DNA of 64,000 nt from positions 35,221 through 99,220 of the IMG/VR virus record IMGVR_UViG_3300044981_000152; one strand, 5' to 3'. Position 1 is the first letter of the stretch. The number at the start of each line of letters is the position of its first letter. A program made the position numbers and the translations under genes. The notes beneath the pieces are model-generated. The model was not told the DNA's origin and did not search any database. It saw only the letters and a list, made by a program, of their open reading frames with translations. The stretch is from a virus. Below, piece after piece: positions 38,742 through 47,536 of this stretch.

Positions 38742-38932
38742 GAGAATCCGATAAGACCGACCCCGCATACCAGTCCCCGGAGCGGATCGAACGCGGTAGC
38801 CGGGCCCTGGAATGCGAGTACTGGGAGAATGTGCGCGACCGCGACGACGACCTAGAGCGGCGCGTCCGCGAAGGTGTAGTCAAGGAACGCGCCGCCATCG
38901 CCCGGAACCGCGCATTGGCGAGGTCCCGGTGA
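38738..38932 (+). CDS. Small charged helical protein, 64 aa
   Basis: Starts MRESDKTDPAYQSPERIERG; shares PE-x-IERG with the 62-aa protein before it (PETIERGPRV), so the two may be diverged copies. Ends in RALARSR and overlaps the coupling ATPase gene by 4 nt. Confidence 0.6.
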   Translation: MRESDKTDPAYQSPERIERGSRALECEYWENVRDRDDDLERRVREGVVKERAAIARNRALARSR

Positions 38933-40749
38933 CCGCCCGTACGTCCGCCAAGCCCGCGAAGCGCCAGCGCGGCAAGGTAGAGAAGGCCGCGCTCCGCTGG
39001 GCGCTCATCACCGCCGTGTTCCTGGCCCCCGCCCTGGCGCGGCATTCGCTGCTGCTGGCGGTCCTGGGCGTCCTGGGCCTGCTCGCGCTCGCCGCCGTCC
39101 GCCTGGCCGTCGCGATCGGCCGCTACCGGCAGGGCGGGAAGGCCGCGATGCGCCGCCGCGCCAAGCACCAGGGCTGGGCGGGCTGGCGAGAGATCCGCAA
39201 GAAGCTGTCCCCCGCCGCCGCCCGGCGCAGCGCCCGGCTCCTCTACCCCGCCGTCCACCCGGCCCGCGTTCACGTCACCATCGGCCGCACCAAGGGAATC
39301 GGCCCGGTCAAAGGCAAGGTCATCGCGGGCACCCGGGCCGACACGTACCTGCTGCTCGCGCCGCCGCAGACGTTCAAGACCGCGCTGCTGTCCGACATGG
39401 CGGCCGGGGCCCCCGGCGCGCTGCTGGCCACCTCGAGCCGGGGTGACATCTGGCGGCACACCGCGATGACCCGCCCGGGGGGTGCGCGCGTCCTGAACGC
39501 ATCGGGCACCCCCGGCATCCCGAACGACTTCGCATGGTCCCCCGTCCCCGGCTGCAAGGACCCCGTGGTCGCGACCCGCCGCGCCGCCGACCTGATGGCC
39601 GCCTCCCCCCGCGATCCCGGCGGCCGGGACGCCTGGCACGAGGACCGCGGCGGCCGGATGCTGCGGTACATGCTGCACACCGCGGACCTCGTCGGCGCGG
39701 ACATGCACGATGTCAGGGACTGGATCCAGAACGCCCTGTCCGGCCACGCGCTGCACATCCTCGCCGCCGAAGGCAGCAGCCCCCGCTGGGCCAATGCCCT
39801 GGAATCGCTGATCCGGGGCAGCGGCGAGCATATCGGCTCGGTGATCACCTCCGCCGAGGCGGCGCTCGGCTGGATGGATGACCCGGTGATGGCCGCCGCC
39901 GCCTGCCCGGCCCCCGGCGACGGGATCGACGCCGCAGAGTTCGTGACCGGGAACGGCAGCGTGTACCTGATCAGCGAGGACCGCGAGCAGTCCTCCCCGG
40001 CGCCCTATTTCGCCGCGTTCACCGCCGAGGTGTTCTGCCAGGCCAGGGCCCGCGCGGAACGGTCCGGGGGCCGGCTCCCGGTCCCGCTGACGCTCGCGCT
40101 GGACGAGCTCCCGACCATTGTCCCGGTCCCGTTCCACAAGTGGTCCTCTGTCGCCGCCGGGTACAACATCTGCCTGATCGGCGGTGTCCAGTCCCCGTCG
40201 CAGCTCCCCGAACGGTGGGGGGAGAAGAATGCCAGGACGATCTGGACCAACTCCAAGATCAAGGTCATCGGCGGCGGGTTCACCGGACCGGACGACCTGG
40301 AAACCCTGTCCAGGCTGTGCGGCGACGTTGACACCTGGCATCAGGCGGACGACGGGACGCGGGTGCACGAGACCCGCCGGCTGTGCCCGCCGGAGCGGAT
40401 CCGCCTGCTGGACGCCGGCAAGTGGGAATGCCTGGTCCTGCACCGCAACGCCCGCCCGGTCGTGGCGACCATCACGCCCGTGTGGGACCGCCCCGGATAC
40501 CAGCCTGCCGTGGTGCCTGTACCGTCCGCGGTGCCGCAGCGGCCCGCAGTCACCCCGGCACCCGCCAGGGTCATGGTTCCCGCCCGGATGCAGCGCCTCA
40601 TCGCCACGCCCGTCCGGTCCCGGCCTGCGCCCCGCGCGCTGCCCCCGCGCCGGGCGATCGGGGCACCCGCCCGTCCCGCTCTCGCCGTCGACACGAAAGG
40701 GGAGGTGACCCTGTGGCCAGCAGCGAAGGCGGCCTCTTCCGCCGCCTGA
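38929..40749 (+). CDS. VirD4/TraG-like coupling ATPase
   Basis: Membrane ATPase expected to bring DNA to a transfer channel. The 606-residue product has a basic N-terminus, two transmembrane helices (about 22-65), then an ATPase domain: a Walker A-like APPQTFKT (144-151), HRGGRMLRYMLH-like helix, LYLISEDRE-like VYLISEDREQ, Walker B LALDELPTI (389-397) and GGVQSPSQLPERWG in the TraG C-terminal block. Walker A lacks the usual Gly-Lys-Thr (Phe-Lys-Thr instead). The C-terminus is Pro/Arg-rich. Such proteins mark type IV secretion-like conjugation in actinomycetes. Confidence 0.82.
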   Translation: MTARTSAKPAKRQRGKVEKAALRWALITAVFLAPALARHSLLLAVLGVLGLLALAAVRLAVAIGRYRQGGKAAMRRRAKHQGWAGWREIRKKLSPAAARRSARLLYPAVHPARVHVTIGRTKGIGPVKGKVIAGTRADTYLLLAPPQTFKTALLSDMAAGAPGALLATSSRGDIWRHTAMTRPGGARVLNASGTPGIPNDFAWSPVPGCKDPVVATRRAADLMAASPRDPGGRDAWHEDRGGRMLRYMLHTADLVGADMHDVRDWIQNALSGHALHILAAEGSSPRWANALESLIRGSGEHIGSVITSAEAALGWMDDPVMAAAACPAPGDGIDAAEFVTGNGSVYLISEDREQSSPAPYFAAFTAEVFCQARARAERSGGRLPVPLTLALDELPTIVPVPFHKWSSVAAGYNICLIGGVQSPSQLPERWGEKNARTIWTNSKIKVIGGGFTGPDDLETLSRLCGDVDTWHQADDGTRVHETRRLCPPERIRLLDAGKWECLVLHRNARPVVATITPVWDRPGYQPAVVPVPSAVPQRPAVTPAPARVMVPARMQRLIATPVRSRPAPRALPPRRAIGAPARPALAVDTKGEVTLWPAAKAASSAA

Positions 40750-41438
40750 TGACGGCGATGATGCGGTCCCTGGCCGACGCCGCCGCCGACCGCGCCGGCC
40801 GCGCCGCGAGCGACGTGAGGAACCAGGTCGCCCACGGCGGCCGGTTCAACTGCATCTCTTGCGGCAAGAACTGCTGGACCGCCCGCGGGATGAACGCCCA
40901 CTTCCTGGCCGGGCACCTCCGGGAGGTCCGCAACACCCGCAAGGGCATCCCGAAGGACCGGCGCCGGGCATGGCTGCACGCCCGCGGCTGGCGGGAAGCC
41001 GCGGGCCTCATCGACGAGAAGGGCCACCGGACGGCCCGGGGCCGGTCCCGCCCCGCGGTGATCCCTGCGGACGGCCGGGCGCACGTGACCCACGGGCAGC
41101 TGCGCCAGCTCCACAAGCACGACCGCGACCACCAGAAGGCGCTCCGGCATGAGGCCAGGGCGACCCGCCACCATGCCGCGGGCCGTCACGGCAGGGCCGA
41201 GGCCCGGACCCGCAAGGCCGAGGGCCTGCGGTCCCGCTGGCCCGAACGCTCGCGCCCGGCCCCGGCTGCCCGGCCCGCACCGCAGCCTCACGGCAACGGC
41301 ACCAGGCCTGTACCCGCCCGCACCCCCGTCCTCGACGGCAGGCCGCTCCGCGAGCCGGGCAACGGCAACGGACGCGCTCCTGAACCACCCCGCCCGCCCG
41401 CCCGCCCTGAGGGCAGGCTCGCCCCACGCTCTCGCTGA
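40713..41438 (+). CDS. C2H2-like zinc finger, basic protein
   Basis: GTG 40713 preceded by GGGGAGGT. The product of 241 residues has a finger CISCGKNCWTARGMNAHFLAGH near residue 50 (written as C-x2-C-x12-H-x4-H), then a long Arg/His-rich, probably helical stretch and a Pro-rich tail. It overlaps the coupling ATPase gene by 37 nt. Likely DNA-binding; could help recognise transfer DNA. Confidence 0.68.
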   Translation: MASSEGGLFRRLMTAMMRSLADAAADRAGRAASDVRNQVAHGGRFNCISCGKNCWTARGMNAHFLAGHLREVRNTRKGIPKDRRRAWLHARGWREAAGLIDEKGHRTARGRSRPAVIPADGRAHVTHGQLRQLHKHDRDHQKALRHEARATRHHAAGRHGRAEARTRKAEGLRSRWPERSRPAPAARPAPQPHGNGTRPVPARTPVLDGRPLREPGNGNGRAPEPPRPPARPEGRLAPRSR

Positions 41439-41446
41439 GGAGACGA

Positions 41447-42265
41447 ATGACCGTGACCCAGGCTGAAGCCGAGTGCCCGCAGACGTGGCTGGCCCGCCGC
41501 CTCGCCGCGGGCAGGCCAGCGGAGGTATGGGCCCCTGTGCCGGGCTGGTACTACGAGCAGATCGGCCTCCCGGTCCCCGCCGTCCCGCACCAGGTGTCCG
41601 ACCAGGGCCGCATCCGCAACGCCAAGGGCGAACCGCTGCGCGACCGGCCCAACGGCCGGCCGAAGGAACTCCCGGCCAGCCAGCAGTACCGCATCATCAA
41701 CCTGTCCAGCGGCGGCCGGAAGGTCACGGTCCCCGTCCATCACGTCATACTGGCGTGCTTCTGCCCGGAGGACCGGGGTGACCGGGAGGCTCGGCACCTC
41801 GGCCGGGGCGACGCGAACCGCGCGTGGAACTGGCATCCCGAGGGCGTCACCTGGGGCGACCGGCGGGAGAACGCCTTCGACAAGCCACCGGAGGTCCGGT
41901 CAGCCGCCGCCGCCAAGGCCCGCGCCGCGCAGACCGCGGCCGGCGCCGCTCACCCGCCCCGCCCGACGTTCGAGTGCCGCAACTACGCGCGGTGCGGCGG
42001 CATGGCCCTGAACGAGGGAAGCCGCTGCGCCTGGTGTGTCGTGCAGGTCGGGAAGGATGCCGCGGTGCTGCTCCGCCTGGGGATGCCGTCGCAGGCCGTC
42101 GGCGAGTTCTTCGGCCACACGTCAGGCGACTGGGTCCTGCGGCTCGCGATCGAGCACGGGGGATGGACGGGCAGCAAGGCCGAGGCCCGGATGCAGCACC
42201 CGACGCTGCGGCAGCGGGCCCGGCTGGTGCTGGCCAAGCGGAGGATGATAGGGCACCCTAAGTGA
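41447..42265 (+). CDS. HNH endonuclease-like protein with NUMOD4-like start
   Basis: Product of 272 residues. The N-terminus (VPGWYYEQIG, then HQVSDQGRIRN) resembles NUMOD4, a DNA-binding module of homing endonucleases. The HNH core follows: PVHHVILACF (98-99), EARHLGRGDANRAWN (H117, N124) and VTWGDRRENAFD. A C-terminal Cys cluster (CRNYARCGG, CAWC) and an HTH-like end come after. It could be a mobile nuclease that has entered the transfer operon, or part of its processing. Confidence 0.75.
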   Translation: MTVTQAEAECPQTWLARRLAAGRPAEVWAPVPGWYYEQIGLPVPAVPHQVSDQGRIRNAKGEPLRDRPNGRPKELPASQQYRIINLSSGGRKVTVPVHHVILACFCPEDRGDREARHLGRGDANRAWNWHPEGVTWGDRRENAFDKPPEVRSAAAAKARAAQTAAGAAHPPRPTFECRNYARCGGMALNEGSRCAWCVVQVGKDAAVLLRLGMPSQAVGEFFGHTSGDWVLRLAIEHGGWTGSKAEARMQHPTLRQRARLVLAKRRMIGHPK

Positions 42266-42491
42266 TCGTGCTACGGAACGTGACGGCCGGCGCTCGGCTG
42301 CCTGTCACTACCTGTGACACCGGAAACCAGGCACCTGTAACATTCGCCCCGTGCGTTACAGGTGGAAGGGGGCAGCCCGGGCGGGTGGCTGACGCCGTAG
42401 GCGGCGGCTTCCCCCGCTTGGCCAGCCGTAACGGAGCGTCACAGTCATCCGGGCGAGTGCCGACCGTGCCCGGTGCGGGGGGTCACGGACG
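42266..42491. other. Intergenic gap before traB-like gene
   Basis: These 226 bp hold no gene. They contain two inverted repeats (see next entry) and are the longest gap within the transfer module. This is a candidate place for an origin of transfer, promoter or clt-type site. Confidence 0.5.
42303..42364. repeat. Two inverted repeats upstream of the FtsK-like gene
   Basis: TGTCAC-N5-GTGACA lies at 42303-42319. CACCTGTAAC (42332-42341) and GTTACAGGTG (42355-42364) are a perfect 10-bp inverted repeat with 13 nt between. The sites share TGT-A-C elements. They suit an operator for a GntR-type repressor or a transfer recognition site. Confidence 0.6.
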
Positions 42492-44501
42492 GTGATCGCA
42501 TTCGGGGTCCTGGGCTTCGCCGTAGCCGCGGGCATCGCCGCGGTGCTGGTCCTGGTCGTCCGCGCGGCGGCTCACGGGCTACGCCGGCACCCGCTGCCCA
42601 AGCTCGCCTGGCGGTGGTTCACCGGCCTGCCCTGGGACGGGAAGGACCCGGTACCGGACGCGACATGGTTCCACCGGGGCTCCGAGGAAGCCAACGTGAA
42701 CGGCCGGCGGATCCGGGCGTTCTACTACCGGTGCCGGCTCGCGCGGACCTGCATCCGGCTCAGCGAGACCGCCGGAGCGTGGCTGGCCGCCGTGCTGCTG
42801 GCCCTGTGGGGATCCGCCTCGTCCGTGTCCCTGGGGATCACGGTGGCCGCCGTGCTGGTGATCGCCATCGGGCTGGCCGGGTGGACGGGGGCGCGGTGGG
42901 TGCGGGTGCGGATGGCGGACGTGAAGCCGTCCGCGCAGCTGGTCCTGTACCGGTCGCGTGCGGTGGCGGCGCTGCCGGGCCCGGCGCGGTGGGAGGCCAG
43001 CCGGGAACTGTACCGGCCGATGCACTACCGGGCGCACCATCACGCGGGCATCCCGCCGTCGTTCCGGCCGCGGCGGTGGATCGAGATCGAACCGGACCGG
43101 CAGACGGTCAGGCTGACCATCCCGGACGGCCTGGACACCAGCGGGAAAGCCCTGGCGGCCCTGCATCAGGTGGTGACGCAGACGGTGTTCTGCGACAACA
43201 CCCCCGACGTGACCCCGAAGATGGCCAGCCGCCGCCGCCAGCTGGTCTACACGGCGGCCAAGCCGCCGCCCCCGCAGCTGGTGCTGCTCGACGCGGACCC
43301 GGACCGGGGGGCGCCGGGAATCCGGCACCTGATCGAGGCAGCGAAGTGGCATGAGATCGTCCTGGGGTACGGGATCGGCGGCGAGCCGGTGGTCCGGTCG
43401 CTGGGCAAGGCGGTGCCGCACTGGGGCCTGTCCATGCCCAGCGGGGACGGCAAGTCGGTCTGCGCGGAGCTGATCGCCGGGCAGCTGCTTTTCCACGGCG
43501 CGGTCTGCCTGATCCTGGACTACAAGGTGTTCTCCCACCCGTGGGCGCTGTTCGCGATGCCGAACGTGTCCTACGCGGGGACCACGGAGCAGATCCACCT
43601 GACGCTGCTGTGGCTGAAGCAGGAGGCCGCGGAGCGGAAGGAACGCGGCCTCCGGTTCATCCAGCTTGACGGGACGATGGCCGGCGACGTCGGCCCGGTG
43701 ATCTTTGTGGTGGCCGAGGAACTGAACGCCACGATCATCGAGCTGAAAGCCTACTGGCGGTCGATCGACGGGACGGGGGAATCCCCGGCGGTCGAGGCGC
43801 TGCGGGAGATGCTGTTCACCGGGCGGGCGCTGAAGATCCACTTCCTGCTGATCGCGCAGAAGCTGACGGTGGCGGCGCTCGGCGGCAAGGACTCCGCAGC
43901 GCGGGAGAACTGCGCGGGGATCCTGATGGGCGGGTCAGCGTCGGCCCCGTCGTGGAAGATGCTCGCAGAAGACGTGGAAAGGCCCGCTAAGCAGTCCGTG
44001 CCAGGGCGGCATTTCGTCGTCGACCACGGCAACGTGACGCTCTGCCAGGTCGCGTACCTGAACCCGGCCGGGCACGCGGGCCCGGAGGCCCGGCAGCTCG
44101 CCCTGGCGGGCGCGGTGACGGCACTGCCGGAGGGTATCCCGCTGGGGATCGCGAAACCTATAACCCAGGCTGCCGGAATGTCCGGAATGCCCGATGTTAC
44201 GGGAACAAACGGCAGGCTGGAGCTGGAAACACGACCTGTCGGGGCATCTGTAACGGACGCGCCCGCCCAGCTCCTCATGGGGATCACGGAGGCATGCGAG
44301 AAGGGCATCCTCCCGTGCTCGCGGGGGACCGCGCACATGCGCCGTGCCCGCGACGAGAGGTTCCCCGCGCACGTCGAGGGCGCTGAAGGGCCGCGCGGCG
44401 AGAAGATGTACGTCGCCGGGGAACTCCACGAGTACGCCCGGATCGCGTGGGGCGAGCCGGATGACACGGGCCGCCGGCGGCCGGTGCGGGTAGCCGCGTA
44501 A
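42492..44501 (+). CDS. FtsK/TraB-like DNA translocase
   Basis: In actinomycete plasmids and integrative elements a single FtsK-type protein (TraB, TraSA) moves double-stranded DNA between hyphae. The 669-residue product has an N-terminal transmembrane helix (1-25), two more around 93-131, Walker A MPSGDGKS (315-322), Walker B VCLILDYK (338-345), VIFVVAEELNATI and LLIAQKL, and a C-terminal winged-helix-like part (AHMRRARDERFPAHVEG) that may read the DNA site. GTG start with GGGGGGT 8 nt upstream. Confidence 0.85.
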   Translation: MIAFGVLGFAVAAGIAAVLVLVVRAAAHGLRRHPLPKLAWRWFTGLPWDGKDPVPDATWFHRGSEEANVNGRRIRAFYYRCRLARTCIRLSETAGAWLAAVLLALWGSASSVSLGITVAAVLVIAIGLAGWTGARWVRVRMADVKPSAQLVLYRSRAVAALPGPARWEASRELYRPMHYRAHHHAGIPPSFRPRRWIEIEPDRQTVRLTIPDGLDTSGKALAALHQVVTQTVFCDNTPDVTPKMASRRRQLVYTAAKPPPPQLVLLDADPDRGAPGIRHLIEAAKWHEIVLGYGIGGEPVVRSLGKAVPHWGLSMPSGDGKSVCAELIAGQLLFHGAVCLILDYKVFSHPWALFAMPNVSYAGTTEQIHLTLLWLKQEAAERKERGLRFIQLDGTMAGDVGPVIFVVAEELNATIIELKAYWRSIDGTGESPAVEALREMLFTGRALKIHFLLIAQKLTVAALGGKDSAARENCAGILMGGSASAPSWKMLAEDVERPAKQSVPGRHFVVDHGNVTLCQVAYLNPAGHAGPEARQLALAGAVTALPEGIPLGIAKPITQAAGMSGMPDVTGTNGRLELETRPVGASVTDAPAQLLMGITEACEKGILPCSRGTAHMRRARDERFPAHVEGAEGPRGEKMYVAGELHEYARIAWGEPDDTGRRRPVRVAA

Positions 44502-45406
44502 TGAACGCAAACGACGGAAAAGATCAGCGAAACGGGACAACTATGGACGCCATGCCTACCGCACCAGCACACGCCAAGCCCGCCCGCCGCGACAGCCTCC
44601 TGCCGGTCCTGGTCCTCATCCTCGCCGGGGGCCTGCTCGAGGTGTGGGCGTCCTGGCTCCAGATCGGCGCCGTGTCCGGCTTCCCGCACCTGGGCCCGGT
44701 GACGACCGGGTGGATCCTGCCCGTGACCGCCGAAGCCTACTGGGGATCCGCTTTGTGGGCGTGGCTCGTGGATCCGGCCGGCCCGAAGTCGAGGCTGTTC
44801 GCGATGTGGTCGGCCGCCGCGGTGTTCGCGCTGAGCCTGGCCGGGCAGGAGTCCGACCACCTGATGGCCTTCGCGCACCGCACCGTCCCGCCTGTCGGGG
44901 CGGCGATGCTGCTGACCGCGCTGCCGCTGACCGCGGTCGCGATGGGCGCCATCCTGATCCACCTCCGCCAGGTCGACCGCGCCGAAGCGACGGAGGCTGA
45001 CGCGATGACGGCAGCGGCTGCTGAACTCGCCGCGCTGCGGGTACAGCTGGAGGTGCAGCGGGCGGCCGTTTCTGCGGCGCAATCCGAGCGCGACGAGGCG
45101 CAGCAGCATGCCGCAGAATTGCAGGCTAAGACTGATGTGCTCACCCGCAGGCTGGCCGCCGCTGCGGGTGTCAAGAGGGGTCGCAAGCCGCCCGCAAAAC
45201 GAGGCTCCGCTGCGCCCGCAACCAAGGTCCCCAGGAACGTCGACGTGCAGACCGAAGCGCTCGTCATCCTCGCCGCAGAACCGGACATCACCGGAGAGGA
45301 ACTCGCGGAGCGCGTAGGCCGCAGCGAACGGTGGGGGCAGACCTTCAAGAAGAACCACGCCCACCCGCCTGCAGGGCCGGCTGAGCAGACTCAGGAGACA
45401 TCATGA
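44501..45406 (+). CDS. DUF2637-type transfer membrane protein
   Basis: Product of 301 residues. Several transmembrane helices occupy 30-155 (LLPVLVLILAGGLLEVWASW, TGWILPVTAEAYWGSALWAW, MLLTALPLTAVAMGAILI), followed by a coiled coil (about 160-215) and an HTH-like end (EPDITGEELAERVGRSERWG). This is the architecture of DUF2637/Spd proteins which stand next to traB in actinomycete conjugative elements and support spread in mycelium. Overlaps the traB-like stop by one base. Confidence 0.82.
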   Translation: MNANDGKDQRNGTTMDAMPTAPAHAKPARRDSLLPVLVLILAGGLLEVWASWLQIGAVSGFPHLGPVTTGWILPVTAEAYWGSALWAWLVDPAGPKSRLFAMWSAAAVFALSLAGQESDHLMAFAHRTVPPVGAAMLLTALPLTAVAMGAILIHLRQVDRAEATEADAMTAAAAELAALRVQLEVQRAAVSAAQSERDEAQQHAAELQAKTDVLTRRLAAAAGVKRGRKPPAKRGSAAPATKVPRNVDVQTEALVILAAEPDITGEELAERVGRSERWGQTFKKNHAHPPAGPAEQTQETS

Positions 45407-45726
45407 TCGAGATCTACGGCGCATCCGATGACCTGATCGAGGTCGAAGGCTGCGAAGGCGCGGACGAGTTCGGCGCCGACGGCAAAGGCTGCTGGCAGGC
45501 TGATCTGATCGCCCCGGACGGCGGGGCGATGCGGATCCGCGCGGAGTACGACCCGGATGGCTCTGGCTGCTGGGTGATCTCGCTCAGCCAGGTTGACGAG
45601 TCAGCCCCGTTCCCGGATTGGGGCAACGGCGTCAATCAAGCGGAGAACGGGTATTCGACCCTCGTCCGCATCGATGCGCCCGAGGGTACGCGGCTCATGA
45701 ACGTGAAGCCAGCGCCGCGGTCATGA
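45403..45726 (+). CDS. Hypothetical acidic protein, 107 aa
   Basis: Begins MIEIYGASDDLIEVEGCEGA and is beta-rich and acidic, with GCWQADLIAPDGGAMRI in the middle. ATG overlaps the stop of the DUF2637 gene. It looks like a small soluble domain of unknown type. Confidence 0.65.
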   Translation: MIEIYGASDDLIEVEGCEGADEFGADGKGCWQADLIAPDGGAMRIRAEYDPDGSGCWVISLSQVDESAPFPDWGNGVNQAENGYSTLVRIDAPEGTRLMNVKPAPRS

Positions 45727-46049
45727 CCACCGCGAACCCGGAACCGTCCGGCAGCACCTACCCGAGGAAAGCCGCGACCCAGTCGCACGTCAACCACAGC
45801 GTGTGCCTGTGGGAACCGCAGGAACACGAGATCAGCCTCGCCGTCGCGGTGGACCCGGCCGACGGGCCGCTGTTCCCCTTCGATGACTTCTGGTACCTCC
45901 AGCTGGCAGGCGCCATGCACATCGGCCTCGGCAGGCACCCGGAGAGCGTAGCCTCCGACGCGGCGGCGATGCGGAAGCTGGCCGCGCTGGCGTTGGAGGT
46001 GGCGGGGGAACTGGAGCGCCGGGCGGCGGAGCAGAAGGACGGCGGATGA
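45723..46049 (+). CDS. Hypothetical protein, 108 aa
   Basis: Begins MTTANPEPSGSTYPRKAATQ; a beta-rich part (VNHSVCLWEPQEHEISLAVA) is followed by a helix (AAAMRKLAALALEVAGELER). ATGA overlap with the gene before. Unknown function. Confidence 0.65.
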   Translation: MTTANPEPSGSTYPRKAATQSHVNHSVCLWEPQEHEISLAVAVDPADGPLFPFDDFWYLQLAGAMHIGLGRHPESVASDAAAMRKLAALALEVAGELERRAAEQKDGG

Positions 46050-46267
46050 CGATCGATGAGGCCCGCGCGAACATCGGCCGTTTCGTCGAGTACCGGCCCC
46101 GCGACACGCCCGATGCCGGACCCGAGCGGGGCGTTATCGCCGCCGTCGGGCACGTCAAGGTGTTCGTGTGGCACGAGGGCCTGGACTGCTCGCAGGCAAC
46201 CGACCCGGCCGACCTGACGCTGGCGGCGGGGGAAAGCGCAGCGAGGGAGGATCACGAGGATGGCTGA
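46046..46267 (+). CDS. Hypothetical small protein, 73 aa
   Basis: Begins MTIDEARANIGRFVEYRP, then RGVIAAVGHVKVFVWHEG; looks like a small beta-barrel of SH3 type. Overlaps neighbours. Unknown role. Confidence 0.65.
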   Translation: MTIDEARANIGRFVEYRPRDTPDAGPERGVIAAVGHVKVFVWHEGLDCSQATDPADLTLAAGESAAREDHEDG

Positions 46268-46607
46268 GACCGGGACCCCGGTCCCGTGGGATGAGATCGA
46301 CCCGCAGATCGTCGCGGCGCTGCACGCGCTCGCTGACCACGAGATCGACACGTTCAGCTCCTGCCAGGGCGGCCCCGGCCATCCCGGGTACGGCGGCATG
46401 CCCGTGATCCTGTTCCACGGCGACGATCATGCCGGGTCGTGGGCGGTGTGGCTGCTGGAGACGCAGGGATTCAAGGTGCAGACGCTATCGCGGCACTGGG
46501 ACCTGAATCACGGCCTGCCGCGCGCGCCGTTCTGGCAGGTGACGCTCCGGACCCTGGAGCCGACAGGACCGGGACCGGGAACCATCCGGGTACGCGGCGA
46601 TGACTGA
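46260..46607 (+). CDS. Phage-type conserved protein, 115 aa
   Basis: Contains IDTFSSCQGGPGHPG and VILFHGDDHAGSWAVWLLE. The SCQGG-x-GH block is common in phage and mobile-element proteins, and the conserved Cys and His could form a metal or active site. Overlaps the previous gene by 8 nt. Function not known. Confidence 0.7.
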   Translation: MAETGTPVPWDEIDPQIVAALHALADHEIDTFSSCQGGPGHPGYGGMPVILFHGDDHAGSWAVWLLETQGFKVQTLSRHWDLNHGLPRAPFWQVTLRTLEPTGPGPGTIRVRGDD

Positions 46608-46824
46608 CTGTGACTGGTCCGAGCGCCGTCGTGTCGAGCGCGCAGTCACCGAGGCGTTCCGCCGGGCGGTCGAGGAGTCAGGGCTGCCGCCGCACCCGGA
46701 CGGCGAGTGCCCTGGACCGGACTGCCGGTGCGAGGAACTGGCCGATTCGATCGAGGCCCGCACTGAGGAACTGGCGGCAGCCAGGCTGGGCATCCCCGTC
46801 GCTGATCTGCGGCGAGCGACGTGA
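46600..46824 (+). CDS. Small Cys-containing protein, 74 aa
   Basis: Starts MTDCDWSERRRVERAVTEAF with a helical first half, then ECPGPDCRCEELAD, a compact Cys cluster, and a helical end. Overlaps both neighbours. Function unknown. Confidence 0.6.
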   Translation: MTDCDWSERRRVERAVTEAFRRAVEESGLPPHPDGECPGPDCRCEELADSIEARTEELAAARLGIPVADLRRAT

Positions 46825-47268
46825 TGAAGGCCAGGAGCGATTACGGCCCCCATCAGCTCGCAGACTTCCTCGGCACCTTCCACGGCTCGGTCGACCGGGC
46901 CCGGCTATTCGGGCTGCTGCCGGAACCTGACCGCGCGCGGGCGCTGGTCTGCTGCTGCCGCCGAGGAGATCCGTGGCCGGTGGCCGGAGATCAAGGCGGC
47001 AGTCGAGTGCATCGGCGCTCCCGGACTGGCAAAGCGCGGCTGGACCGAGGCGATGATCCGCGACCTGCTGGGCGATCCGGACCTGCGGACCGACAACCCG
47101 CACTACAAGACCGCCGCACCGAGACGGCTGTGGCGGCTGCAGAAGGTGGAGGCGGCCGAGGCCCGCCCGGAGTTCGCCTCGCGGAGGGAACGCGCTGCCC
47201 GCCAGTGCGCCGCAGCAGGTAAGGCGGCGGAAACCCGGAAGATCTGGAAAGCGCTAGGAGGTACCTGA
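46821..47268 (+). pseudogene. Frameshifted helical protein gene
   Basis: The first frame gives MMKARSDYGPHQLADFLGTF and LLPEPDRARA, then continues into Arg/Gly-rich noise. Skipping one base near 46940 gives WSAAAAEEIRGRWPEIKAAV, GLAKRGWTEAMIRDLL and a natural end at 47268 (KIWKALGGT). The join LLPEPDRARA-WSAAAA fits a pattern I recall from actinomycete proteins. A true mutation, +1 shift or assembly error are all possible. Restored length would be 148 residues. Confidence 0.7.
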
Positions 47269-47287
47269 TGCTGGCGGGCGAGGGACT

Positions 47288-47536
47288 GTGAGCAGGTGCC
47301 AGGCGGAATCACTGGACGGCCATGAGCACACCGGGGATGTCACCGAGTACGTGGGCATCTGCGTGCGAGGCCATGAACGGCGCGGCCTGGTCTGCGGCGC
47401 GTGCGCCAGGCCGCTGCGCGAGCGGGGGCCTGCGGCGGTGACCTGCGCCGAGTGCCCCGACGATGATCCCCGTCCGCGTATTCTCATGCTGGCCGAAGTC
47501 TGGGACGAGTGCGGGCTGGCGGGCGACGGGCGGTGA
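47288..47536 (+). CDS. Zinc-ribbon protein, 82 aa
   Basis: GTG start after GAGGGA. Cys pairs CVRGHE, CGACARPL and CAECPDDD suggest a zinc ribbon; the C-terminus is helical. Overlaps the next gene by 4 nt. Function unknown. Confidence 0.6.
   Translation: MSRCQAESLDGHEHTGDVTEYVGICVRGHERRGLVCGACARPLRERGPAAVTCAECPDDDPRPRILMLAEVWDECGLAGDGR

Noticed and set aside
38686-40443. Minus-strand frame of 585 codons
   Set aside because: Antisense shadow of the coupling ATPase gene, no recognisable domain.
43751-45364. Minus-strand frame of 537 codons
   Set aside because: Antisense to the FtsK/TraB-like and DUF2637 genes; composition typical of a shadow frame.
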